64,000 nucleotides of DNA from Microvelia longipes (GCA_018340805.1 JACMZG010001870.1:52809143-52873142), one strand, 5' to 3'; shown: positions 1 through 11,540, counted from the stretch's first letter. Translations and numbers: made by a program. Notes: a model not told the origin generated them from the sequence alone.

Positions 1-899
1 CTCACTTTTTACCTCCCGCGTTATTCACTTCTACCAACAACAACAAAAAAATCTCAAAAACAGGTGTTAGCAATACATGCACTTTAAGTTCACAACACTC
101 CATATTGCAACCATATGTTTTATACGACGTACTGCGTTCCAAAATTCCGCCACGACCATGTGGTCTACTCTGGTGTTTTTTTCTAATGCGCCTGCGCATC
201 CCACGCTTCATTTTGATATTTTTTGTTTTCTTTTAACAAAATAACATAAGAAATCTTTTAATACATCGCATATAAATAACTCTCAGTTGAAGACAAAACC
301 TACCTTAATTTTTTTTTTTTAATTATATCAAAATTAAAATAAAAAAATAATAAAATGATTGTATTAAATGATACGCAACAACAATTTAATTAATAAAATA
401 ACTAATGAATGCATAAGTTAAAACTATGTTTTGTATTCTAATTATTGTATGACATATATCAAACATAATGTATTTTTCTTACACCCAGAATTATAATATA
501 TCATTTAATGCTTAATTCTATCGTACTCTAAAAGTAAAATATGGACAACATTTCGCAATAGACAGCTGTACTAAATTCTTGTTGTTGGCAGCACTGACTG
601 GTGATAAGGGCTATGATAAGACCTTAATTTTCCAAATAATGCCGAAACTATATGGGAGATTTGAACCCAGACTTGAACTGGAATAGCAATTTGATTGATA
701 GAGTGTAGAGAGAAGTAACTCAGTCCTCCGGTACTTCAGGTCGCTAATTCGAAGAATAGTAAGAGCTCATCTCAAACCTCACTTACCCTTATTATCTATT
801 TATAATTAAAAACGGATTGATTTCAAACTAGTAATGTGTTGAATCAGGAACTTGCGTTAAAAATACATAAAATAAAATAATAAATAACAGGCTCACTGC
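1..899. other. No supported gene
   Basis: AT-rich DNA. The first 210 bp are less AT-rich and open on the - strand for 69 codons (contains GRGGILERSTSYKTYG); unrecognised, possibly a transposon edge. Confidence 0.5.
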
Positions 900-1160
900 A
901 CTCGCTTAGTTAAATAAGGATATCTCTTGGCAGATTACTAAAAAATATATACATAAATATAAAGAAATGCTCGCTTCGCTAGCAAATGCTAATATAAAAA
1001 TTAGGTGCTCCCTTCACTCGCTTGCAAGGAGGCTCGCTTAGCTTGCAAAATGCTAAAATGTAGGATTTTGTTCATTAAAAATGGCTCGCTTTGCTAGCTA
1101 GAACTCTATAAATATTAATGCAAATATTTAAGAAAAAAGGACGCTTCGCTCGCTAGAGAG

Positions 1161-1240
<80 letters not shown>

Positions 1241-1500
1241 ATATGCAAAGGGGCTCGCTTTGCACGCTAGATGTATATTAATGTATACACGTAACTAAAA
1301 AAGAACTCGCTGGTTTAACTCGCTACATTGGTTTAAATATATACGTGAATGCATGATTAGCGGCTTGCTTTGATCGCAAGATTGCTAAAATATAATATTA
1401 ATAAAAAAGGCTCCCTAGATTGCTATAAATATATACGTGAATGCATGATTAGAGGCACGCTTCGCTCTCTAGTTTGCTCTAAATATAGATGCAAATATAT
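900..1500 (-). repeat. Degenerate GCGAAGC-type tandem array, left copy
   Basis: About ten units of variants of CTCGCTTCGCTCGCTAG are each followed by AT-rich spacer, in the opposite orientation to the array at 43.0 kb. A spacer (AATATATACGTGAATGCATG) repeats near 1339 and 1426. Two more CTTCGCTCGC units occur at 2370-2440. (TA)n at 1162-1244 interrupts it. Confidence 0.75.
1162..1244. repeat. (TA)n microsatellite
   Basis: About 80 bp of TA with a phase break near its right end, inside the left GCGAAGC array. Confidence 0.95.
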
Positions 1501-1530
1501 AGAATAAGAGAGTAAATTTTTGGACTGGTG

Positions 1531-1587
<57 letters not shown>

Positions 1588-1676
1588 TTAATTATATAGA
1601 AATAAATAGAGACATTTAGAAAACTTACAATAAAAACGTAACGTTTCGAACTGTTTAAGTTCTTCCACAGACGAAG

Positions 1677-1750
<74 letters not shown>
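1531..1750. repeat. Two (TA)n tracts around a Penelope-type motif
   Basis: Tracts at 1531-1586 and 1682-1750, each with one mid-tract phase break (ATAATA). Between them is the GAAACGTT motif on the - strand. Confidence 0.9.
1640..1681 (-). mobile_element. Third Penelope-type terminal motif
   Basis: On the - strand GAAGAACTTAAACAGTTC then GAAACGTT: a GAACT/AGTTC hairpin followed by GAAACGTT, sitting between two (TA)n tracts. Different loop from the copies at 1.8 and 2.2 kb. Confidence 0.5.
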
Positions 1751-1753
<3 letters not shown>

Positions 1754-2308
1754 AAATCTCTTGAAGGCTACAATCCTTTATAAATATTAATTTATTTAAT
1801 AACCTTCACATATAATAATCTTCACAACGTTTCATTGAGCCAAGCTCAACATCTTCAGGTGAAATCAAATGAAACTAAAATTGTAATGTGAAAAAAATTT
1901 TTATAAACGAAATATAAAATTTAAATTAATTTAGAAAATGACAGAAAATGTCAGTAAACCAAAATATTAAGGAGGCAGGGACAAATTATTAAGATAACGG
2001 TGATTTGTAGACGGAGGCACTGTATTTTTAGGGGGTCTTTTTAAATTTAAAATATTTTAAATTTAATAATTTGTCCCTGCCTTCTTAATATTTTGGTTTA
2101 CTGACATTTTCTGTCATTTTCTAAATTAATTTAAATTTTATATTTTGTTTATAAAAAAAATTTTTTACATTACAATTTCAGTGTCATTTGATTTCACCAG
2201 AAGATGTTGAGCTTGGCTCAATGAAACGTTGTGAAGATTATTATATGTAAAGGTTATTAAATAAATTAATATTTATAAAGGATTGCAGTCTTCAAGAAAT
2301 TTAAATTT
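1751..2308. mobile_element. Long inverted repeat with Penelope-type terminal hairpins
   Basis: The arms 1751-1993 and 2065-2308 are about 245 bp and near-identical, with a 70-bp spacer. Each carries, near its outer part, a hairpin (TTGAGC/GCTCAA) between GAAGATG and GAAACGTT (2223-2230; complement 1826-1833), the layout of Penelope terminal hammerhead-like motifs. It is flanked by (TA)n on the left. No coding sequence. Confidence 0.7.
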
Positions 2309-2529
2309 AATATATATAGAATAAGGCTCAATTTACACACACAATTGCAAAAGTTTGTCATAAAGCACGTAAAATGGGACTTGCTTCGCTCGCTTGATTC
2401 CTTTAATACTTATAAAAAGTGATAGGGCTCGCTTCGCTTGCTTGTTTAGTATTAAGAAGGAACTCAGTTTGCATACATAATAATAACATTTTATGCCAAG
2501 AAATGTTAAAACTCATTATTTTCTAATTG

Positions 2530-2930
2530 TTTTAAAATTGTGGCGGTCATATTGAATTAGCAAGTCTTTTCTCTACTCTATTAGAGCTTTCTATCGATGT
2601 ATTTAACTTCCGCTATTTTGGCGTACATTTTGAAAATGAGAAGTTATTTTTGATTTTTTACACACGTGTCATATGTTTTGGTTTTCTACTCTTCAAGAGC
2701 TTTCTATCGATATACAACTTGATTTTTTCACACAAAAATAATTTGTAAGTGGTCCGCCATAATAAAAACCATTTTCGAATTTCATCCAAAAACTATACAG
2801 CTCTGACACGTAATTAGTACTACACGCACTCACGCACACCAAATTTGATTATAATCGACTAATTTTTACGGCAGTTTGAGACGTACAAACAAACATATAT
2901 ACAAAGAAACAAATAAATATCGTGCCATTT
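2530..2930 (+). repeat. Flank of left GCGAAGC array, dispersed repeat
   Basis: It contains two copies of AGAGCTTTCTATCGAT (2584 and 2698) and a GTGGCGGTCATATTGAAT-like block. A reverse-oriented relative lies at about 42660-42990 beside the other GCGAAGC array. Confidence 0.5.
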
Positions 2931-3419
2931 AACCACCGTATAATAAAGAACTCACTGACGTTCTTTAAAAAAATACTCCCACTTAACAAAGAAGGAATAA
3001 AGTTGCAAGTTTCAAGTAAAAAAAAATATATATATAAATTTTAAAAAAAATCTAAATTTAGATATAGAATAAATTGCATGTGATTTAAAGTAGATATATA
3101 CTCGTAGTGTACAACAGAGTACAATACATAAATTGACGAATTCAACTTTAATTCTGTTTATGTTAATATACAAATACAAAGACTAACTCACTCACATACA
3201 CACATACACTCGCACACATATGAAACACTCAAATATATTTATGAACACAAAGATATGTCCTTTACACTTTAGTTACAAGGACGCTACAAAAACCAAGTTT
3301 TAGCAGCCTCCGCAATTTTTTAGCGTTAATTGTAATACAATCAACCATATGGACACAGAGGCTTAAAGTTGTCATGCTTAGAACGTTGATGGCGTCTTGA
3401 AACTAATGTTTGGTTGCAT

Positions 3420-4080
3420 ACTTATAAGAAGTCGGGTGCAAGGTACCTCGGAACTATCCCCCACCACATAGGACTCGCTTCACCTCTCCTCAGAGTATAC
3501 AAATCGTCAACTTTACATCAGACTGGCTTTGCTCGTCCTCAAATAGAAAATACATCTGTTTGATTCCCAGCAGTCACCCATCCCTGCACTGACCTCGCTT
3601 AATGCTGTTTTTATTATAAAATCCAACAAAAAACCATAGATATTCTTGCCGTATTGAAATAAAACTTATTTATTACCTAAAGAAAGTTGCTTGTACTAAA
3701 TTTCAACTCAATTGAATTATTTCCAGGTTTTTTCAACGAAAAGTCATTCTAAAAACTATTACTATTAAACTAATGCTGATAATGAGATGAAACTAGGCAC
3801 ATATGTTGGTCTTATATGCGACAACATGCGTACCAAATCTCAAACTATGTAACAAATGTTTCTGCGTTTAATGAATCTTTGAAATATTTTCTGTGACGTC
3901 ATAAAAAAATATTTTCCTGATCAAACAACAAGACCTAAAGAATGATCTTTGTACCAAGTTTCTAGGGGATGCGATGATAACAGACACACTCACACACATA
4001 TGCAGTTAGACAACTTGGTAAAAACCAATTAGGAGGTCTTAAAAACACCAATTAGGAGGTCTTAAAAACACAAAACACCT
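3420..4080 (+). repeat. Dispersed repeat family, copy 1
   Basis: It shares ordered blocks with 11700-12105 (AATTTCAA.TC, CTAATGCTGATAATG, ATGCGTNCCAAAT) and, at its 3' end (GACAACTTGGTAAAAACCAA, TTAGGAGGTCTTAAAAACAC), with 8921-9040 and the reverse strand of 57040-57150. No ORF. An old non-coding transposon family. Confidence 0.6.
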
Positions 4081-4224
4081 TATGCAGTTAGACATAAGGA
4101 CATCACACACATATGCATCACACAAGACATAACATTGCACATATAGCAGGACTCATTGCACATATAGCACATATAGCATTGCACATATAGATATAACATA
4201 TAGCATTGCTATATTATATGCTCA

Positions 4225-4275
4225 AAGGTATAGTTGTAAGGTTGGCAATACCAATGGCGGGAAAACGTAAAGATA
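4225..4275 (-). mobile_element. TA-target MITE, small 3' remnant
   Basis: GTAAGGTTGGCAATACCAAT and GGCGGGAAAACG are the reverse complement of the subterminal block of copies A and B. No terminal repeat is kept. Confidence 0.5.
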
Positions 4276-4670
4276 GTCAATAATTTTATTATAATCAGAT
4301 TAGCATTGGATCCGATGGAAATGATTCATTCATTTCTTCATTTTTCTTAATTTGCAATAAATGAGTTTAAAATTAATAGAATGACCAAGTACAAAAATTG
4401 TCAATATTTCATAGATAAATACTTCGATTACTTCAGGATCAGGCTCTTATCACTACTGACTTGGATTTCTTCATTTTTAAGCTTCTATTTATCGATAACT
4501 AGGTTATACTTTATTAAAATATAAACCATGGTTTTACATTAAACTGTGATTAAAATATTTGATTATTATCAAACAAAAAGTAACAGTTCATATCAAAAAT
4601 AAAATAAAACACAATAATCTTATAAGTTAATTTTTATACAACTAATTTAAACAATTTAATGCAAAAAAAA

Positions 4671-4845
4671 TTCTGGCGCGGTGGTCCGCATGTCAGGCAA
4701 ATTTCTTTTGGAATGCGTGTTTCCATACTTTACAACCGTTTTCTTCCTTAAGGCTCCGGTTTATGCTTAATAACCTAAGCAGTTACTCAATTATCAAGCA
4801 CTGCTCGTAACTCATTTTGTCTGTATTATTCAAAGGAAATGCGCT
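4671..4845 (+). repeat. Dispersed repeat with TGGCGCGGTGGTCCGC end
   Basis: It begins AAATTCTGGCGCGGTGGTCC, then CGCATGTCAGGC and TTTTGGAATGCGTG. The reverse of this whole block lies at 56090-56260. Only the end motif recurs at 56281-56375 and 19325-19400. Confidence 0.6.
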
Positions 4846-5210
4846 AAAACCTTTAAAGATAAACACTGACTGTAGTGCTAATAATAGTGCGCCCTACCAA
4901 TTTTTGTGGCATAGTTTTGTAAAACCAACTGGATAATTATGAGTACTTCCAGAATTGTTATTGTCAAAAATAACTGGTTAACCAGGGTGAAACAAGAGAT
5001 AAGGGATGCTTTGAAACTAACTCTACTTAATATTAAACGAAAAAATAATTTCCCTAGAGTTGGAATTGAAAGAAAACAGAGTTGTTTTGTCCCTAGAGTT
5101 GTTTTGGATGAATTGTTGCATAAAAAGTATAAAGCAACTATTTACAGTCACTGTGCATTTTAAACTATAATACAACAACAATGAGACGAGAAGTACAAGC
5201 TGTCTCTACA

Positions 5211-5385
5211 AGTAACACACCAACCATGAAGCCAATACACATTACATAGCTGAAGTAACACATCAACCATGAAGTCAATACACATTACATAGCCGAAGTA
5301 ACACACCAACCATGAAGCCAATACACATTACATAGCCAAAGTAACACACCAACCATGAAGCCAATACACATTACATAGCCAAAAG
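5211..5385 (+). repeat. Tandem repeat, 4 copies of 43 bp
   Basis: Units start AGTAACACACCAACCATG at 5211, 5254, 5297 and 5340, with 1-3 differences between them. Non-coding. Confidence 0.95.
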
Positions 5386-5930
5386 TACAAACAGTACAAG
5401 AATAGAGTACCAATCAAAGGTTTCAAGTACCAAACTTAAAGTAAAATTGCAACCAAAGACTTAATTTCTTCTCATCTCATAAGTATTTCCAAACATTCAT
5501 GTCTTTAAGCATCAATATATTATAATTATTAAACATGCACTGGAAACAAAACCGACGTTCTTTTTAAGGACACCTACAAGGTTTTAAGTGTAACTCTATG
5601 GAAGCAATACATTCCCTATCTACTGATCAATATAAGTTAACTGATCAAGTAAGCATTATTGTTCACTCTCTATAAAATGAACAGTAACCCCTTTCTTTGT
5701 TTACATGATAATTCAGTAAAGATACAATTTGAAAGAATTAATACATTAGTAAATAAAATAGACAAGTGGTTAAGAATAAAATTCTGATATTTAGCTCAGT
5801 GAATCTCGATATCACGCATCTTTCTATATCACATCACCTCACTTACTTAAAAGTACGTTTTTCCTTTGCGAATTCGCTGAAAATGGGAGTTTTCGCAACA
5901 TCAGTTTTTCTAGATTACTATTTACACATC

Positions 5931-6472
5931 CTTAGAATAATACTATATATAGAAGGAGCACAGGACCGTAAACACAATGTAATTCCACTGATAACACGAA
6001 AGCCGGTTGACTGGTGCAACTAAGTAATGCTGCCAACCTGACAACAAAACATTATTTTAAGTATGTGTCATAAATATCTATTAATGAAGAAAGATCGTAA
6101 AGAACAAATATAATAACTTAAAACACCTACTGAGTATTTAATAAAACTGGTCTTAGATAGCAAAAGGGTGGCGGAATACAAGAATCTACATTTAGTTGAC
6201 GAGGACTACTTTTTATATATAATTTTAATAAATACGTAAAACTACAATTTAAAATGCATAAACTATTGTAATGCACCGATATTTATAATAGTATTTTATG
6301 AATAATCAATCATTAATTAATAATAGAACATAATAATTTAGCAACCGGAAGTATTGCCAACTTTTTTTTAGAAAATTGTACATTGTAAGGGTGGCAGCAT
6401 TACTTAGTTGCACCAGTGAACCGGCTTTCGTGTTATCAGTAGTGCTCCTTCTATATATAGTATTATTCTAAG
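5931..6472. mobile_element. 542-bp foldback MITE with 8-bp TSD (hAT-like)
   Basis: The arms start CTTAGAATAATACTATATAT and run about 85-110 bp as near-perfect inverted repeats, including CGAAAGCCGGTT and GGTGCAACTAAGTAATGCTG. The left arm has an extra ~25-bp insertion. Identical flanks TACACATC at 5923-5930 and 6473-6480 are an 8-bp target-site duplication, typical of hAT or P elements. It has no transposase. Confidence 0.85.
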
Positions 6473-6480
6473 TACACATC

Positions 6481-7350
6481 TATAACATATTATACAGAAT
6501 ATTAAACATTTAATATTTTTCAATCAAAGAAATACTATTTGTTTGATTAAAGAGTTAAAACAAATATTAATGGTCTAACGAAATAATAAAAATAAAATAA
6601 ATAAAAAACGCACATCTGGTCATTTACAAATATGTAACCTATCACGTATTTGTCGCAAATAAAAATAAATAATGTAATTAAAAAACTTTACAAATCATAA
6701 AAACAGAAATATCGCTATGTTTTAATGAAGGAAATACGCCTAAGTACAAATTATTTTCAGCAATAAAATAAATAAATTCAGTCTCATGATAAAGTTATTA
6801 AAATAAAAAATAGATTTCCTTCAAAATGCTAATTAAATCTAACCATATTAAATGTTAACTAGTTCTTTATAAAACTAAAATGAAGAAGAAGCAATGAAAC
6901 AATCGACATTATGTATGTCAATGATTAACTAAATTATTACGACAATTTTTAAAAATGTTGTTTATATATGTTGTGGAGCTTAAATAGATGTAACCATATT
7001 AGTGTTTATTGAAAGTAATCACTGCTTAGTAGTAAAGGTAAGGCTTGATAAGCACAGCTATCAGTCGTGTTACACAGCAAATAATATAAAACAAAATTAT
7101 AATAAATTGCAATATTTGAAAGACAAAATATCCTCCGATATGATCTGGGAACCTATTATTTTTTTATAATTGGTGGCTCTAATTAATTCGCAAAATGCAA
7201 TTATATGAATAATTATATGTGATCAATGTCGTACATTAAATAAAAAATATAAATAAGGCTTTGAATATTGAATGTAGTTTATTTTACATAGATACTACCT
7301 GGATTATGAGCATAAGTTAATTTTAATGATATCATATTCAAGTGAGTTAA
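6481..7350. other. Gene-free AT-rich stretch
   Basis: Simple AT-rich sequence without long frames or repeats I could pair elsewhere in the window. Confidence 0.6.
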
Positions 7351-7352
7351 TG

Positions 7353-7355
<3 letters not shown>

Positions 7356-7430
<75 letters not shown>
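7356..7430. repeat. (TA)n at the 5' edge of the Penelope-like element
   Basis: 75 bp of uninterrupted TA directly joined to the element's first bases AGCCGGCATAGG. Confidence 0.95.
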
Positions 7431-7432
<2 letters not shown>

Positions 7433-8800
7433 CCGGCATAGGATATGACATGATCCTTAGCCTACCCAAAAACTTAATCGATCAGGTATTGGAGGTTTTC
7501 AACAGCTTTCATGAGAGAATTAAATTTACTACTGAGCTACCTAATGACAATTGTATACCTTTTCTTGATTTTTTAGTCATTAGGAATGAGGACGGCTCCC
7601 TCTCTACGAATTGGTACCAGAAACCCACTAGCTCCGGTAGAATTCTACATTATGACTCTCAACACTCCCTTTCCACTAAACTTAATGTGGCTAAGAACTT
7701 TCTGAAGCGGGTAAGAGACATGTCTAGTGCTGAATATATACAGGATGGTGAGGATACTATTAGGAGAATTCTCTCTAAAAACGGCTACCCAAAGAGAGTA
7801 ATAAATTCTATCATCTATAACAGAGATAATAGTAATGCCTTGGAATTAAGACCTCCGCCCCCTATGGGCTATTTCCGGTTGCCTTATGTGAAAGGGTTGA
7901 CTGAAAAGCTTACTGGTGTCCTTAGAGGTTCAGTGCCAGATATGTCTTTTGCCAAATATTCCATCAGGAAGGTGGGTAATCTATTTAGCCGGACCAAGGA
8001 CGTGATCCCTATGGCTAAGAAGTCTGGTATTATATATCAGATTGGCTGTAAGGACTGTAACAAAGTGTATATTGGCGAAACATCCACTTACTTCGCTACC
8101 CGTAAAAACTCACCTAAAAATTACATTGATAGGGGCGAACGCCAAAGGACAGCCTTGACAGCTCACTGTGTTGACCTAGGGCATCACGCAGATCTTGAAC
8201 CGGAAAATGTCAAAGCACTTTGCACGGAGAAAAATAATAAGAAGCGTAAGATTCTTGAAATGCTCTACATTCGGGGGAATAAAAACGCTATGAACAACAG
8301 ATCTGATGTGTCAAAGATAATAGACTCTTATAAATATCTCCTAGGACCTGCTTCAGATCCCACCTAAGTCTCTTGTTTATTTTTCTTCTTCCATCACAAC
8401 ATTGTCGTCCATCTTTAGTTTCTTTTTCACTTAATACCTTCTCTTCTCACCCTACAGTGCTGCTTATCTTTTATCACTTTGTTTACTTTTTTACACTGTC
8501 ATGTAGTAGTTTTTTCTATATCTTTTGCTCATTTAATTAATTTTATACTTTTATAATACTATGTGAATCTAGTCTTTAATTTAGCTTCACGTAAGTCTTC
8601 ATTTCTAGTCAATTTATGTTAGGTTTTTTGTATTATCTATTTTTGATACCTTGTTTGATATTTTCTATTTTTGATATATTGTTTGAACTATGTTTTAGTT
8701 TTGCCCTGAATGATGGCTACATTATAGTCGCCGAAACGTTGGCTAAGTAATATATTTTTTCTACCGAGACCGATTACCCGCGTTGAGTGAGGTGTATGAA

Positions 8801-8803
<3 letters not shown>
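7431..8803 (+). mobile_element. Penelope-like retroelement, 5'-truncated
   Basis: It holds the end of the reverse transcriptase, a GIY-YIG endonuclease and a 3' region ending with a hairpin plus GAAACGTT (8733-8740), then an AT-rich tail. (TA)n tracts abut both ends (7356-7430 and 8804-8884). The RT catalytic aspartate pair is at or just beyond the 5' break, so it is dead for autonomous copying. Confidence 0.88.
7450..8367 (+). pseudogene. Penelope-like RT thumb plus GIY-YIG endonuclease, truncated
   Basis: 305 open codons are part of a much longer polyprotein. The first in-frame residues, GYDMILSLP, line up with the RT catalytic YxDD block, where one Asp is missing. IPFLDFLVIR and LSTNWYQKPTSSGRILHYDS are the RT thumb. 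From about residue 190: GIIYQIGCKDC and KVYIGET (GIY-YIG), a CxxC, LTAHCVDLGHH (the CCHH zinc-like signature of Penelope enzymes) and ILEMLYIRGN with the metal-binding Glu. The first ATG is internal. The frame is intact to TAA, so the insertion may be fairly recent. Confidence 0.9.

Positions 8804-8884
<81 letters not shown>
8804..8884. repeat. (TA)n at the 3' edge of the Penelope-like element
   Basis: 80 bp of TA with one mid-tract phase break. Followed by a fragment related to the 3' block of the repeat at 3420-4080. Confidence 0.95.
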
Positions 8885-8888
<4 letters not shown>

Positions 8889-9040
8889 TAATTATTGATA
8901 GTGTTATTTTTATAATAACTGGCACACACATACAGACAGATAACTTTATAAAAACTACTCAGGAGATCTGAGTAGGTCTTTATAAGTAGGTCCAAACACC
9001 TGAACATGATGGCTCAGGTGAAATCCCAATTTCAGATTTT

Positions 9041-10338
9041 TCGCAAACACCTAAAAAACACCTATAAATAAAAGAAAGTTAAAATGCAAATAAAATTTAA
9101 ATTTATGCAAACAAAAAGTATTTCATTAAAACGTTACAAAATAAAATTGTATGGAAACAAGAGAATAATAGAAAGCTAATCCTTCTGTAAATTACTTGTA
9201 CTATTTCATCTGTAAACACAATATTCATCAAATCTATTGGCCATCTCGATATGAACATGTAACACTTCTCGTGTTAGAAAACAATTTGTAAAATACAATT
9301 TATTATTCTTAATAATTATAATAAACCATTTTCTACATTAATAAGTAGCTTATTAATTATAATTCAATCTAATACTTAAAAACCCCAAAGTATTTCCAAC
9401 TCCGTTAAAATAGTATTTTTTTAAGTTGGCAACCTGAGTTAAGATCACCAGTTGCACTTCTTTTATATATTGAATTTTTTAAGGTCCAAATTAACTTTTG
9501 GCTCCTTTGCTGACCAGTATAAACTTCTCTCTTATGATTGTAGAAAACTATAACTTGACCATTTTCCGCCGAAGCAAGTGAAACAGATTATCCTGACTTT
9601 GTTTCATGACCTTTTTTTTTATCTGATTTCAATAAATAAAACATCTAGTGTGGTCACTGATTGGACCGGCGACTACTTGGAATATGCCTTGACCATGCGA
9701 TTGTCTATTCCTTCTGAAAAGACTTTCTGCAAGAATGGTGGATGACCGCAAGTCTAACTGGTACAAAATGAGAGTGGGGACTTGAAGTTGTCAGAAAAGC
9801 TAGCAAAGTACCATGATTAATTCATGATTAATTCATGATTAATGAAGTTAAACAATGCATATTTCACGACAAACATTATATTATAAAAAATATAAAGATT
9901 ACATTTCAGGTCGTTTTGCATTGAAGATGTCGTCACATCAGCTATTGTTTATAAAAAGTGCAAAAAAGATTTGAAATTGGTTATTATAGAATTACATCTG
10001 TTACATTTTCAGCAATATATCACTTAACAGCAGCTTAATCAATCAAAACCTTACTACTCATCATCAAAATATGTCAAAGTACGAAATACATTTCAAATTA
10101 CAATATGAACAACATCTGTAGATATCAAGTGATTAATGACTTACTAGTCAAATGATTTGGCAGAACTGTATTCTTTTTTATTTCTTCTTTCAAGATGTCG
10201 GACAATTTCATTGTAAAATAATATACATGGTTATAAAATAATTTATAAATAGGGAGAGGGGAGGGATTTATTTCCTTTCGGAGGCTTTTGGTAGTTTTAT
10301 CCCCTGAGACAGAGATGAACAAATAAAAATAAAAAGAT
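9041..10338. other. Gene-free stretch
   Basis: No supported gene. ATTCATGATTAATTCATG (9821-9842) is a short local duplication. Near 9425-9450 a GTTGGCAACCTGAG…AGTTGCAC block loosely recalls the inner arm of the 5.9-kb MITE. Confidence 0.5.
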
Positions 10339-10383
10339 AAGATAATTATCTTAAAGATAATTATTGTAAAGATAATTATCTTT
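10339..10383 (+). repeat. GATA-containing palindromes
   Basis: AAGATAATTATCTT and AAAGATAATTATCTTT are perfect palindromes, with a third half-site between them. AGATAA is a GATA-factor core. About 1.1 kb upstream of the candidate TATA at 11446. Confidence 0.5.
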
Positions 10384-10458
10384 ACAACTTTATTAAAATA
10401 AATGCTTGTTTTGGAATCACTCGGCCCTTCAATCTATGCGGATTTTAGGGCTATCTGG

Positions 10459-10563
10459 TCTATCACCCTGCCTGTGTTGTCCATCACCCCGGGTGTGTTG
10501 TCTATCACCCTGCGTGTGTTGTCCATTACCCCGCGTGTGTTGTCTATCACCCTGCGTGTACCA
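10459..10563 (+). repeat. Tandem repeat, 5 copies of 21 bp
   Basis: Units TCTATCACCCTGCGTGTGTTG alternate with TCCATCACCCCGNGTGTGTTG. Period 21 keeps a Cys/Pro-rich frame open, which I read as a by-product of the repeat. A degenerate CATNCATG/CACAC-rich low-complexity stretch follows at 10735-10850. Confidence 0.85.
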
Positions 10564-10620
10564 TTTCTCGTCTAAATCAGTGGAAACGATTGGTCTGACT
10601 CAATATAACTGCGCAAAGTA

Positions 10621-10720
10621 GACCTCGGAATGTAACAAGCCGTATTCTACATACTGCAACTGCTGCATCAAACTTCATTCGTCATTATTGATGTCTCAAA
10701 ATAATGTCATATTACACATT
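10621..10720 (+). mobile_element. One-arm relative of the 59.8-kb MITE
   Basis: CGGAATGTAACAAGC, CATTCGTCATTATTGATG and AATAATGTCAT occur in the same order as in the left arm and centre of the 59.8-kb element. Confidence 0.5.
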
Positions 10721-11445
10721 CATAATGTCATACACCCATTCATGCACACTCACCTATACATGCACACTCACCCATTCATGAAAAAAAACCCCATACATGA
10801 ACACACACCCATACTTACACAGACACAACCATACATGCACACGATAATAATAATTGCATCTATCATGGTTTCAATTTTTTGGTCTAGTAGGCATTAGGAA
10901 ATGGGCAACAGATAGGAATCTGAGGGCCAAATTCTCTGCTATTGCAATGCTTTTTTCTCCATTTAGGAAGAGACTATATCAATAAAAAAAATCTATAAAA
11001 ATAAAAAATATCACTGTTATTAGAAACAAAATGTATCTGCCTTATCTCACTGAGCTAAAAACATTTATTTTGTATAAAATATATATGTCAGCAGATAATT
11101 ATATCACAATATACATATTTATAGAAAAGACATCATATATTAAAATAATTATTAAGATAAGTACTTTATAATCAAATAATGATTTCACCAAAATGGGAGC
11201 ATTACTATGTGACTTACTGACATGAGTTATTGGTGATTACTCGTGAATTCATATATGAATGCGATAGAACACATCATTTGCAGGTTTTTTATCCTACGGG
11301 AAATTTTTAAGATACGAAATCTTGAAAAACACCCTAAGATCTGTGAATATACAATCCAAAGTAGAGATAGGAATTGATTTTTAAAATTTATATTCTGTAT
11401 TTCCCTGAAGAAAAATCAGTTACCCCAAAATAGAATGTATATTGA

Positions 11446-11453
11446 TATATAAA
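11446..11453 (+). promoter_or_regulatory. Candidate TATA box for the small-peptide gene
   Basis: TATATAAA is followed about 30 bp later by a plausible start (around 11475-11480, ATATCAATTG). A 60-bp leader and a strong donor come next. It is the only such TATA-leader-donor arrangement I see upstream of the acceptor at 14200. Confidence 0.4.
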
Positions 11454-11479
11454 CGAGCCAGACTCTGTTAGAAGATATC

Positions 11480-11540
11480 AATTGTTTACAGAGCAACATA
11501 GCCTCTATATACCTTCTACTTCTACTATCAACTACTTTTC
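11480..11540 (+). other. Candidate 5' non-coding exon
   Basis: A leader rich in CTTCTACTTCTACT ends at CTTTTC and is followed by a consensus donor GTAAGT (11541-11546). Joined to the acceptor at 14200 it would place the small-peptide ATG six bases into exon 2, with a 2.66-kb intron. No other coding exon lies between. Needs transcript evidence. Confidence 0.4.

Noticed and set aside
5766..6023. 85-codon frame
   Set aside because: It runs across the edge of the 5.9-kb MITE and its target duplication; no domain.
9041..10338. Distant relative of the 5.9-kb MITE around 9425-9450
   Set aside because: Only short loose matches; no inverted partner or TSD.
10406..10621. Cys/Pro-rich 71-codon frame
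   Set aside because: Generated by the 21-bp tandem repeat; no signal peptide or conserved context.
11290..11415. kappaB-like GGGAAATTTT and GGGAAATAC near the candidate promoter
   Set aside because: Do not fit the full insect kappaB consensus and are expected by chance in AT-rich sequence.
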